Source: an uncultured Clostridia bacterium (GTDB lineage Bacteria > Bacillota > Clostridia > Oscillospirales > CAG-272). From it: DNA of 37,426 bases. The stretch is from positions 1-37,426 of the forward strand of contig CAMEON010000017.1 in the NCBI GenBank assembly GCA_945929845.1. The letters run 5' to 3'. The notes under the pieces are model-generated. The model was given only the letters and a program-made list of their open reading frames with translations. It searched no databases and was not told the DNA's origin. The translations under genes and the position numbers were made by a program. Below, piece after piece: positions 31,018-37,426 of this stretch; positions within the stretch are counted from its first letter, which is position 1, and each line of letters starts with the position of its first letter.

Positions 31018-31127
31018 GCAAGGGGCGAAGCCCCTTGCGAAAAAATACTTAGACTCTCGGAACCATAAGATATTTGATACGCATGGAATGAACCGGATAC
31101 ATCACGGTCAGGCACTTGAACTGTAAC
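31018..31127 (+). repeat. Family-3 intergenic repeat, copy 2
   Basis: Starts with a perfect hairpin, GCAAGGGGC (31018-31026) with its complement 31030-31038 around GAA. Then GAAAAAATACTTAG and, after 43 bp, the 24-bp segment 31104-31127 shared exactly with copy 1. The 513-bp gap 30845-31357 otherwise holds the dapF promoter and leader; no gene was supported in 30845-31017. Confidence 0.8.
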
Positions 31128-31166
31128 ACGGCTTCGCTTTGGTAGAGACGAATTTGCAAAAACCTA

Positions 31167-31195
31167 TTGACAAACCGGGGATTTTCATATATAAT
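31167..31195 (+). promoter_or_regulatory. Consensus promoter of dapF-dapL
   Basis: A perfect TTGACA (31167-31172) and a perfect TATAAT (31190-31195) separated by 17 bp. Transcription would start near 31202, leaving a leader of about 155 nt that contains the attenuator-like structures described next. Confidence 0.92.
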
Positions 31196-31212
31196 AAGAG
31201 CCATGAGCGTAA

Positions 31213-31274
31213 GCGAACAAGGATGTTTGCGGCGACAGGACGAGGTGACTGTGCCGGGGCATCCTTTTTGTTTT
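31213..31274 (+). promoter_or_regulatory. Attenuator-like leader with two exclusive structures
   Basis: Structure 1: GCGAACA (31213-31219) pairs with TGTTTGC (31224-31230) around loop AGGA. Structure 2: GGATG (31221-31225), which overlaps structure 1, pairs with CATCC (31260-31264) directly before TTTTTGTTTT (31265-31274), a terminator. A GGCGACAG/CTGTGCC stem (31231-31238 with 31249-31255) is nested inside structure 2. The two forms cannot coexist, the layout of an attenuator or riboswitch. It does not fit the lysine riboswitch or another class that I recognise, and the ligand, if any, is unknown. Confidence 0.55.
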
Positions 31275-31357
31275 CGGGCGGCGGCGGTGCTGGCCGTCCG
31301 GGGGCACAGGAAAGACAAGGAAAAAGAAGAAACAGATACGAGAGAGAGGCAGTGGCC

Positions 31358-32233
31358 ATGGAAATGTGCAGGATACCGACGGGCGGGGGGCGCACCCTTC
31401 CCTTTGTGAAGATGCAGGGGTGCGGGAACGACTACATATACATTGATTGCTTTGAGGAAACCGTGGAGGATCCGGAGACCCTGGCCCGGCGGCTGTCCGA
31501 CAGGCACTTCGGCATCGGCGGGGACGGGGTGGTGCTCATCTGCCCCTCCGGGGTGGCGGATGCCCGGATGCGGATGTTCAATCTGGACGGCAGTGAGGGG
31601 CTGATGTGCGGCAACGCCATCCGGTGCGTGGGCAAGTACCTCCACGATGTCCGGGGGGTGGACAAGACAGAGGTGACGGTGGAGACCCGGAGCGGCATCA
31701 AGCGGTTGCGGCTGATCCTGAAGGACGGCCTGGTAGACGAGGCGGAGGTGGACATGGGAAAAGCCCGGATGACCCCCGGAGCCATCCCCGTGGCTCTGCC
31801 AGGGGAGTCGGTGGTGGACTGCCCGGTGTCCGTGGCGGGAGGGGACTACCGGATCACCTGCGTGTCCATGGGAAATCCCCACTGCGTGGTGTTCTGCGAC
31901 CAGCCGGACACCCTGCGGCTGGAAGAGGTGGGGCCCCGCTTTGAGCATGACCCCCTGTTCCCGGAGCGGGTCAACACGGAGTTCGTGCAGGTGGTGGATG
32001 CCCACACCCTGCGTATGCGGGTCTGGGAGCGGGGCAGCGGCGAGACGCTGGCCTGCGGCACCGGGGCCTGCGCTTCGGTGGTGGCGGCGGTGCTGTGTGG
32101 CCACTGCCCCCGGGACGAGGAGGTGCAGGTACTGCTCCGGGGCGGGACATTGACTGTCCGGTACCGGGCGGACGGAAGCGTCCTGATGCGGGGCCCGGCG
32201 GCGTTTGCCTTTGAGGGTCGGGTGGTTCTCTGA
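31358..32233 (+). CDS. dapF: Diaminopimelate epimerase
   Basis: 291 residues. Converts LL-diaminopimelate to meso-diaminopimelate, the precursor of lysine and of peptidoglycan cross-bridges. The two catalytic cysteines are present: Cys84 in DGSEGLMCGNAIRC and Cys233 in GETLACGTGACAS. The substrate-binding GCGNDYIYI and CVSMGNPHCV segments match the family. Length is usual. Start: ATG 31358 with AGAGG 8 nt upstream; ATG 31364 is a possible alternative, and the in-frame extension to 31139 covers the promoter and leader and was rejected. It is first in an operon with dapL, 54 bp downstream. Confidence 0.97.
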   Translation: MEMCRIPTGGGRTLPFVKMQGCGNDYIYIDCFEETVEDPETLARRLSDRHFGIGGDGVVLICPSGVADARMRMFNLDGSEGLMCGNAIRCVGKYLHDVRGVDKTEVTVETRSGIKRLRLILKDGLVDEAEVDMGKARMTPGAIPVALPGESVVDCPVSVAGGDYRITCVSMGNPHCVVFCDQPDTLRLEEVGPRFEHDPLFPERVNTEFVQVVDAHTLRMRVWERGSGETLACGTGACASVVAAVLCGHCPRDEEVQVLLRGGTLTVRYRADGSVLMRGPAAFAFEGRVVL

Positions 32234-32287
32234 CCCTTTGCGACTGATAAGAAACCATTCCATGAGAAAAACAGAGAGGGAGCACAT

Positions 32288-33472
32288 ATGTTGAAGATCA
32301 ATGAGCATTACAGCGGGCTGAAGGAAAGCTACCTGTTCACGGAGATCGGCCACCGGGTGGCTCGGTTCACTGCGGAGCACCCGGAGCGGTCTGTCATCCG
32401 CATGGGCATCGGAGATGTGACCCTGCCGCTGTGTCCGGCGGTGACACAGGCCATGGCAGGAGCCGTGGCCGAGATGGGGCAGGCGGCCACCTTCCACGGG
32501 TACGGCCCGGAGCAGGGGTACGGCTTCCTGCGGGAGAAGATCTGCGCCTACTATGCCGACATGGGCGTGACGCTCTCGCCGGAGGAGGTGTTCGTGTCCG
32601 ACGGAGCCAAGAGCGACCTGGGCAACATGCTGGATCTGTTCGCAGAGGACAACCGGGTGCTGATCCCCGACCCGGTGTACCCGGCCTATGTGGACACCAA
32701 CCGGATGGCCGGCCGCCCGGTGCTCTACATCAATGCCACCGAGGAGAACCGCTTCCTGCCCCTGCCGGACGGGGACACCCAGGGGGACATCATCTACATC
32801 TGCTCCCCCAACAACCCCACCGGGGCGGTGTACGACCGGGCGGGACTTCAGAAGTGGGTGGACTTCGCCAGGGAGCGGGGGGCTGTCATCTTCTTTGATG
32901 CGGCCTATGAGTCCTTTATCAGCGACCCGACCCTGCCCCGGAGCATTTACCAGATTCCCGGTGCCGCCGACTGCGCCATTGAGTTCTGCTCCCTGTCCAA
33001 GACCGCCGGCTTCACCGGCACCCGGTGTGGCTACACTGTGGTGCCTGCCGGCCTTGTGCGGGGCGGCATGAGCCTGAACAAGATGTGGTTGCGGCGGCAG
33101 ACCACCAAGTTCAACGGCGTGTCCTATGTGGTTCAGCGGGGAGCCGAGGCGGTCTTTACCCCGGAGGGGCAGACCCAGGTGCGTGCCAATATCGACATCT
33201 ATCGCCGGAATGCCGCCATCATCACCGAGGCACTGACCCGCCTTGGCATCTGGCACATCGGCGGGGTCAATTCCCCCTACATCTGGCTCAAATGCCCCGG
33301 CGGCCTGTCCTCCTGGGACTACTTCGACCGCCTCCTGACCGGTGCCGGTATCGTGGGCACCCCCGGTGCCGGCTTCGGCAACAACGGCGAGGGCTTCTTC
33401 CGCCTGACTGCCTTCTCCAGCACCGACAACACCCGGGCGGCCATGAAACGGCTGGAGGATATGGATGAATAA
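32288..33472 (+). CDS. dapL: LL-diaminopimelate aminotransferase
   Basis: 394 residues, a PLP-dependent class I/II aminotransferase making LL-diaminopimelate directly from tetrahydrodipicolinate, bypassing the acyl steps of other lysine routes. Seen: MLKINEHYSGLKESYLF start, GIGDVTLPL, DPVYPAYVDTN, CSPNNPTGAVY and the PLP-binding SLSKTAGFTGTRCGY (Lys238). Its product is the substrate of the neighbouring DapF, which supports DapL over other aminotransferases. Start: ATG 32288 preceded by GAGAGGGAG. A MITE-like element begins directly after the stop codon and lies between the gene and its terminator. Confidence 0.96.
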   Translation: MLKINEHYSGLKESYLFTEIGHRVARFTAEHPERSVIRMGIGDVTLPLCPAVTQAMAGAVAEMGQAATFHGYGPEQGYGFLREKICAYYADMGVTLSPEEVFVSDGAKSDLGNMLDLFAEDNRVLIPDPVYPAYVDTNRMAGRPVLYINATEENRFLPLPDGDTQGDIIYICSPNNPTGAVYDRAGLQKWVDFARERGAVIFFDAAYESFISDPTLPRSIYQIPGAADCAIEFCSLSKTAGFTGTRCGYTVVPAGLVRGGMSLNKMWLRRQTTKFNGVSYVVQRGAEAVFTPEGQTQVRANIDIYRRNAAIITEALTRLGIWHIGGVNSPYIWLKCPGGLSSWDYFDRLLTGAGIVGTPGAGFGNNGEGFFRLTAFSSTDNTRAAMKRLEDMDE

Positions 33473-33473
33473 A

Positions 33474-33632
33474 GGAACCGCTGATTGATTCGGCGGCACA
33501 TCTTCGGCACATCTTTTCCCGCCTGCTTCTTGCCGAAAAACTCGATGTACATCCAGTACATCTTGCGTTTTTCGCAATCGCAGACGAAAAATCTGTACCG
33601 AATCTGTACCACCTCATTAAATCAGCGTTTCC
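33474..33632. repeat. MITE-like element, copy B (full length)
   Basis: Begins with GGAACCGCTGATTGA one base after the dapL stop codon and ends AATCAGCGTTTCC. It is nearly identical to copy A at 10354-10513. TAAA occurs directly before the left end and directly after the right end, a possible 4-bp target duplication, and the dapL stop codon is part of it. The insertion separates dapL from its terminator. Confidence 0.88.
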
Positions 33633-33639
33633 TAAAGAA

Positions 33640-33681
33640 CGCTGGGGAACCTCCCGAAGGAGACTCCCCAGCGAATTTTTT
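33640..33681 (+). terminator. Rho-independent terminator of dapF-dapL
   Basis: CGCTGGGGA (33640-33648) pairs perfectly with 33665-33673, with an inner CTCC/GGAG stem capped by CGAA, followed by six Ts (33676-33681). The gap to the leftward SGNH gene also holds a remnant of the family-1 tail, CTGAAAGTTCTTGG, at 33707-33720. Confidence 0.92.
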
Positions 33682-33746
33682 ATTCCGTCCGTACACAGTA
33701 CCTGTTCTGAAAGTTCTTGGCTTGCGGATCCTCCGTTCTCCGGCTT

Positions 33747-34547
33747 TTACATCTGCTTTCTGTACGGCGTGCCGATGAAGGGAACCTGATGGAAGTCCGG
33801 GGTGTTATGCCGGATGATGAAGTCGATGTAGGAGCAGACCAGCTCGGCGGTCAGGCGGTAGCCCATGGGGTTCATGTGCCCGCCCATGCAGAAGGCGGCC
33901 TCGAAGGCGCCGTCATACACCGGGCCGTACCTGCGCAGATCCAGCACATAGGTGTTGGAGATGTGGGCGGCCATATCGTAGAGCAGGGCGGCATGGGCAT
34001 CGGCAATGGCGCAGTTTTCGGGGGAGGCCAGCCAGTTGCACCGGGGCATGGTCATGAGAAAGTACTTGGCGTCCGGCCGGATCTCCCGTAGCCGCTGGAG
34101 AAGCTGACCGTACCACCCGGCGAAGGTGTCCGGGTTATTCCTGTGCCAGTCTGCATCACAAACATCGGCGATGGTGCCCACCGGCTGGCGGGCGTTGATC
34201 ACATCGTTGACACCCAGGGCCACGATGTACGCCTGGCAGGCCTTGTCCGGATTCCAGAAGTCGTTGGCCTCGGCGAAGCTGCGGCAGTACTCCATGGCGG
34301 TCATGCCGCCCCGGGAGAAGTTGTACACCCGGCTCCCGGTCATGCGGGCAAGGAACTGCCCCCAGGAGTATTCAAACATATCCAGGTACAGTGTTTCTCC
34401 CGCAGGCCCAGTGGCCTCGAATTCTCCGGAGGACAGGCTGTCCCCCACGCACCCGATGGTGCGGAAGATACTGCAAAAGCCGCCGTCCGTGACCATCCTG
34501 TCCAGGGGCTTCTCCCCGGCAGGGGCAAGATATTCATTGATGTTCAT
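33747..34547 (-). CDS. SGNH/GDSL-type hydrolase
   Basis: 266 residues, probably an esterase or deacetylase acting on a carbohydrate. Blocks of the SGNH fold are visible: the nucleophile Ser in GCVGDSLSSG, Gly in NFSRGGMTA, Asn in VALGVND and the His in GGHMNPMGY. The Asp that usually stands three residues before that His is not at the expected place (CMGGH), so the triad may use another acid or be a dyad. No signal peptide is seen, suggesting that it acts on imported glycan. Start: ATG 34547 with AGGAGA upstream, overlapping the SIS gene stop by 4 bp. Last gene of the leftward glycan operon. Confidence 0.85.
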   Translation of the reverse strand: MNINEYLAPAGEKPLDRMVTDGGFCSIFRTIGCVGDSLSSGEFEATGPAGETLYLDMFEYSWGQFLARMTGSRVYNFSRGGMTAMEYCRSFAEANDFWNPDKACQAYIVALGVNDVINARQPVGTIADVCDADWHRNNPDTFAGWYGQLLQRLREIRPDAKYFLMTMPRCNWLASPENCAIADAHAALLYDMAAHISNTYVLDLRRYGPVYDGAFEAAFCMGGHMNPMGYRLTAELVCSYIDFIIRHNTPDFHQVPFIGTPYRKQM

Positions 34548-35197
34548 GTGTGATTCTCCTTTTCACAAAAGAATGTTTCCTCAATTCCGGCGCACAGGTA
34601 ATGGTATATAGGCAGATGATACTCCTGCACCCGGTAGGTGTCGGTGGCGGGGGCATGGATGACCACATCACACAGCCCGTCCAGTCGGCAGGGCTTCTCC
34701 CCGCACATACCCAGCACCCGCATCCCCCTGGCCCGGGCGGCCTTGGCGGCCAGCACCACATTCCGGGAGTTGCCGGAGGTGGACAGACACAGGAGGGCAT
34801 CGCCGGGACGCCCTATGGCAAAGACCAACTGGGCATACACCAGGGAGGCATCCACATCGTTGCAGAAGGCGGACACCAACGCCGTCTGGGCGGGCAGGGA
34901 GATGGCCGGAAGCCCGCCCTGCAGCTTGTCGGCCAAGAGGGGCAGGTCAGGGTCGGCCTCCCCCTCCGGCAGGGCGGCGGCCAGGGCGACCCTGTCCTTT
35001 TGCGTCAGCGGCCGCCGGGACAGAAATCCCTTGCACAGCTCCCCCACGATGTGGTCGCAGTCGGCGCAGGAGCCGCCATTGCCGCAGAGCAACAGCCGCC
35101 CCCCGGCGGAGAAGGTGTCGGTCAGGAGGGTCAGTGCCTGTTGGATGGCCGGTGCGACAGGGCGCAGGGCCGGGTGGTTCTCATATAGCGGGATCAT
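34544..35197 (-). CDS. SIS-domain sugar isomerase (phosphoheptose isomerase-like)
   Basis: 217 residues. A single SIS domain related to GmhA and the N-acetylmuramic-acid-6-P etherase fold. Seen: LLLCGNGGSCADCDHIVGEL (substrate loop), SAFCNDVDASLVYAQ and LCLSTSGNSRNVVLAAKAA (phosphosugar-binding Ser/Thr). It probably isomerises a phosphosugar produced by the kinase upstream; the precise sugar is unknown. Start: ATG 35197 with AAAGGAG 9 nt upstream. It is 14 bp after the ROK gene and overlaps the SGNH gene by 4 bp. Confidence 0.88.
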   Translation of the reverse strand: MIPLYENHPALRPVAPAIQQALTLLTDTFSAGGRLLLCGNGGSCADCDHIVGELCKGFLSRRPLTQKDRVALAAALPEGEADPDLPLLADKLQGGLPAISLPAQTALVSAFCNDVDASLVYAQLVFAIGRPGDALLCLSTSGNSRNVVLAAKAARARGMRVLGMCGEKPCRLDGLCDVVIHAPATDTYRVQEYHLPIYHYLCAGIEETFFCEKENHT

Positions 35198-35211
35198 AGC
35201 GTTCACTCCTT

Positions 35212-36219
35212 TCAGGTACTGCCGGTCATGGCCACCGTCAGTGCCGCCAGATCGCCCACCGATTCCGAGAGGGCGGCGGGAACCACCCGGCAGGCCGCCA
35301 GGGATTCCGGCAGGCATTCCTCCGCCATCACCGCCTGCATGGCCGGGATGAGCAGGTCGCCGGAGCGGGCGAACACACTGCCGATGACGATGCACTCCGG
35401 ATTGAGCACATCCACCAGCAGGGAAAGTGCCTGCCCCAGGCGGCGGCCGCAGAGGGCATACACCTCCCGAGCCACCGGATCCCCGGCGTGAGCGGCATCG
35501 GCCAGGGACTTGGCGGTGACGGCGGGCAGATCAGACAGGGTGGGGCAGTACCGGGCAGGGTGCCCCTCCTGGATGTGCCGGAGGGCGTACTGCTGGCCCA
35601 GCCGGGCCAGTCCTCCGCCGGAGCAGAACCCCTCAAAGGAGCCGGCCTTGCGGTAGCCCACCGGACCGTCCGGAGCCAGGCGCATATGCCCCACCTCCCC
35701 GGCGGCGTCACAGCTCCCCGCATAGAGACGGCCGTCCAGGATCAGCCCCGCCCCCATCCCGGTGCCGAAGGTGAGAAAGATCATGTTCCGGGTGCCCCGC
35801 CCGGCCCCGAACCGCCACTCCGCCAGGGCGCAGGCGTTGGCATCGTTGCACAGGTAGGCCGGCAGACCGAACCGCTCCCGGAGCAGGGAGACAATGGGTA
35901 CATCCACCCAGCCGGGCAGGTTGGGCGGCTCCTTGATGACCCCTGCCGCCGAATCCAGGGGACTGCCGCAGCTGATGCCGATGGCGGACACCGGCTGACC
36001 GATAGCCTGCCCCTCCCGGATCAGCGTCCCGGCGGCCTCCAGAATGGCGGCCAGGGTGCTTTGGCAGTCCGTGGTGGCAAACCGGTGCTTGTCCAGCACC
36101 CGCCCCTCCCCGTCTCCCCGGAGTACGGCGCACTTGGTGCCGCCGATGTCTATGCCAAGATAGTAGTTAGAGTTAGAGTTAGAATTAGAGTTAGCGTCAG
36201 AGTTGGTATTCATGCGCAT
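35212..36219 (-). CDS. ROK-family sugar kinase
   Basis: 335 residues; phosphorylates a hexose or amino sugar with ATP. Seen: LGIDIGGTKCAVL, CNDANACALAEWRFG, LTFGTGMGAGLIL and EVGHMRL. The zinc-binding CxCGxxGC cluster of most ROK kinases is missing: the same place reads GPVGYRKAGSFEGFCSGGG. The N-terminus has an unusual Asn/Ser run (NSNSNSNSNYY) encoded by tandem hexamers. Start: ATG 36219, one base after the stop of the GH2 gene, with GAGGGG 7 nt upstream; ATG 36213 is an alternative. Its place between a beta-mannosidase-like enzyme and an isomerase suggests that it handles the released sugar. Confidence 0.92.
   Translation of the reverse strand: MRMNTNSDANSNSNSNSNYYLGIDIGGTKCAVLRGDGEGRVLDKHRFATTDCQSTLAAILEAAGTLIREGQAIGQPVSAIGISCGSPLDSAAGVIKEPPNLPGWVDVPIVSLLRERFGLPAYLCNDANACALAEWRFGAGRGTRNMIFLTFGTGMGAGLILDGRLYAGSCDAAGEVGHMRLAPDGPVGYRKAGSFEGFCSGGGLARLGQQYALRHIQEGHPARYCPTLSDLPAVTAKSLADAAHAGDPVAREVYALCGRRLGQALSLLVDVLNPECIVIGSVFARSGDLLIPAMQAVMAEECLPESLAACRVVPAALSESVGDLAALTVAMTGST
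36165..36194. repeat. Tandem hexamer in the ROK gene (AGTTAG x5, one variant)
   Basis: Five hexamers, one of them AATTAG. Being a multiple of three, copy-number changes would lengthen or shorten the Asn-Ser run at the kinase N-terminus without shifting the frame. Confidence 0.88.
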
Positions 36220-36220
36220 A

Positions 36221-37426
36221 TCAGAACCCCTCAAACAGATCAAACCCGCAGATATGCAGGGCTTTGGCGTATGGCTCGTAAGCCAGTGCCTGCGGTTCCG
36301 GCAGGAAGTGGGATGCCCCGGCCTGCCCCCGGCTGTCCGTCCACCGGATGGACAGCAGATGCTCCGGGGTGCGGGACAGATCCAGCCGGGCGGCCACGAC
36401 CCGGCCGTTCCGGGGCACGGAGACGGTGCCCGCAAGCAGGGCGGGGGCGGTCTCCAGGGCTTCGGGGCTGTCCAGATCCGTCACATCCGCCACCCGGTAG
36501 TTGATGGTCAGATCCTCCCCGGTGTCGTTGACGGCATGGAGGGTATGGGCTCCGTCCTCCGGGTCAGAGAAGGCCATCAGCACCGGTGCCTGGGCGCGCT
36601 TGATGAAGGAGTAGGCCAGCTTGGGAAGGAGATCGTAGCCCACCACGGCATCCGACACCTGGGGCCAGCCGTCCAGCAGGTTCCACCAGATGATGCCGGT
36701 CTTGTCCCACTTGGCGGTGCGGAACCGCTCGATGAAGTACTTGAAGGCCTCGGCCTGGGACATCTGGCTCATGCGGGCGAAGGTGTAAAGATCCGGCGGG
36801 GTGTCCCGGAACATATGCCTCACCTGACTGGTCATCAAGGCGATGCGGTAGCCGAAGGTGTTGTGCTGGTTCAGCTCCATGCTGGTCTGGTGAGCCAGCC
36901 AGGCGGGGCGTGGCTCACCGGCGAAGGGATCCTCTGCCGTCCCGGCATCAAAGATGGGCCATAGCTGTTCCCGGGGGATGAACTTTGCCAGGGACGAGGG
37001 GGCGGGACAGCCGTGGTACCCGGTCTCGGAGGCAAAGTGGCAGGGAGCGGTGCGGTAGAAGTCCCCCTTGAAGTAGTCCCGGGGGCCCCAGAGGTGATCC
37101 TCGGAGGTGCGCTGGCCGCCCTGTGCGAAGGCCTCCCCGTCGATGTAGGGGGAGGAGGGCAGGTAAGGCCGGGTAAAGTCCTCCGCCCGGAGCACCTCCG
37201 GGATGATCCGGCGGGTCAGCACATTCTCCCCGGGGTTGCGGACAAAGGCATGGCAATTCATCCAGAAGATGTCGCACTCATTGTCCCCGGCCCACAGGCA
37301 GAGGGAGGCGTGCCCCCGCAGCTTGCGCACCACGGAGCGCACCTCTTCCCGGAGTGCCTCGCATAGGTTGTCATCCTGGGGATAGATGGCACAGCCCATG
37401 GCGAAGTCCTGCCAGACCAGGATGCC
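36221..37426 (-). CDS. Glycoside hydrolase family 2, beta-mannosidase-like (C-terminal part, start outside window)
   Basis: 401 codons are visible, plus the stop; the gene enters from beyond the right edge. The visible frame opens with GILVWQDFAMGCAIYP, a segment typical of beta-mannosidases. The probable acid/base Glu lies in LCLWAGDNEC, and the probable nucleophile in FASETGYHGCP. WDKTGIIWWNLLDGWPQ near the middle is also characteristic, and a beta-sandwich tail follows. It should release non-reducing beta-linked mannose (or a similar sugar) from oligosaccharides. An exo-beta-glucosaminidase is an alternative. It overlaps no gene; the ROK gene starts one base after its stop. Confidence 0.88.
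   Translation of the reverse strand, partial: GILVWQDFAMGCAIYPQDDNLCEALREEVRSVVRKLRGHASLCLWAGDNECDIFWMNCHAFVRNPGENVLTRRIIPEVLRAEDFTRPYLPSSPYIDGEAFAQGGQRTSEDHLWGPRDYFKGDFYRTAPCHFASETGYHGCPAPSSLAKFIPREQLWPIFDAGTAEDPFAGEPRPAWLAHQTSMELNQHNTFGYRIALMTSQVRHMFRDTPPDLYTFARMSQMSQAEAFKYFIERFRTAKWDKTGIIWWNLLDGWPQVSDAVVGYDLLPKLAYSFIKRAQAPVLMAFSDPEDGAHTLHAVNDTGEDLTINYRVADVTDLDSPEALETAPALLAGTVSVPRNGRVVAARLDLSRTPEHLLSIRWTDSRGQAGASHFLPEPQALAYEPYAKALHICGFDLFEGF

Noticed and set aside
31201-31357. Lysine riboswitch in the dapF leader
   Set aside because: The leader is too short before the T tract, and the conserved lysine-riboswitch core motifs are not visible. Only an attenuator-like layout is supported.
31049-33577. 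Long leftward frame opposite dapF and dapL
   Set aside because: It runs through the dapF promoter, both dap genes and a repeat copy; composition is of the shadow type.

Overview
The window looks like a chromosomal segment of an anaerobic, GC-rich Clostridia bacterium, most likely a gut Oscillospirales/Ruminococcaceae-type organism (inference). Supporting points are strong Shine-Dalgarno sites, 17-bp-spaced sigma-A-type promoters, a pth-mfd-foldase gene order, a clostridial pyruvate phosphate dikinase whose catalytic His falls at residue 455, a YtvI/AI-2E-type membrane protein, the diaminopimelate aminotransferase (DapL) route to lysine, and a non-cellulosomal dockerin/cohesin pair. No rRNA, tRNA, CRISPR array, transposase or phage gene was seen.

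Layout. 0-7.2 kb: repeat-rich DNA, then a leftward group pth - mfd - lipoprotein foldase (tRNA recycling, transcription-coupled repair, secretion folding), whose spacers are filled with inverted repeat elements. 7.4-10.25 kb: ppdK with its own promoter and terminator. 10.5-19.1 kb: a visibly AT-richer cassette read from one strong promoter: a 1801-residue secreted dockerin/InlB-repeat/Cys-rich/BspA-LRR protein, a secreted cohesin protein, a 66-residue acidic peptide, a small acidic lipoprotein and an HPr-kinase-like P-loop protein. It is bounded by diverged direct repeats. 19.2-19.4 kb: a consensus promoter followed about 100 nt later by a terminator, a candidate small RNA.

19.7-27.4 kb (rightward): PHP phosphoesterase, sugar isomerase/epimerase-like protein, KtrB/KtrA-type potassium uptake, a phosphosugar transferase flanked by inverted repeat-element ends, an HpcH-type aldolase overlapping a D-2-hydroxyacid dehydrogenase, an isolated PqqD-like protein and MTA/SAH nucleosidase. 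27.7-31.2 kb: membrane-anchored cyclophilin (leftward), AI-2E/YtvI membrane protein, Cu/Zn superoxide dismutase (leftward). 31.2-33.7 kb: a dapF-dapL lysine/peptidoglycan-precursor operon with a perfect promoter and an attenuator-like leader. 33.7-37.4 kb: a leftward glycan operon: beta-mannosidase-like GH2 (cut by the window end), ROK kinase, SIS isomerase and SGNH hydrolase.

The most unusual features are (1) the dockerin-cohesin-peptide-lipoprotein-kinase cassette, a candidate undescribed surface system possibly linked to the PqqD-like gene 7 kb downstream; (2) a hairpin repeat present at least eight times whose stems differ between copies but stay complementary; (3) a MITE-like 108-160-bp element with terminal inverted repeats, in four copies; and (4) an attenuator-like leader ahead of dapF.
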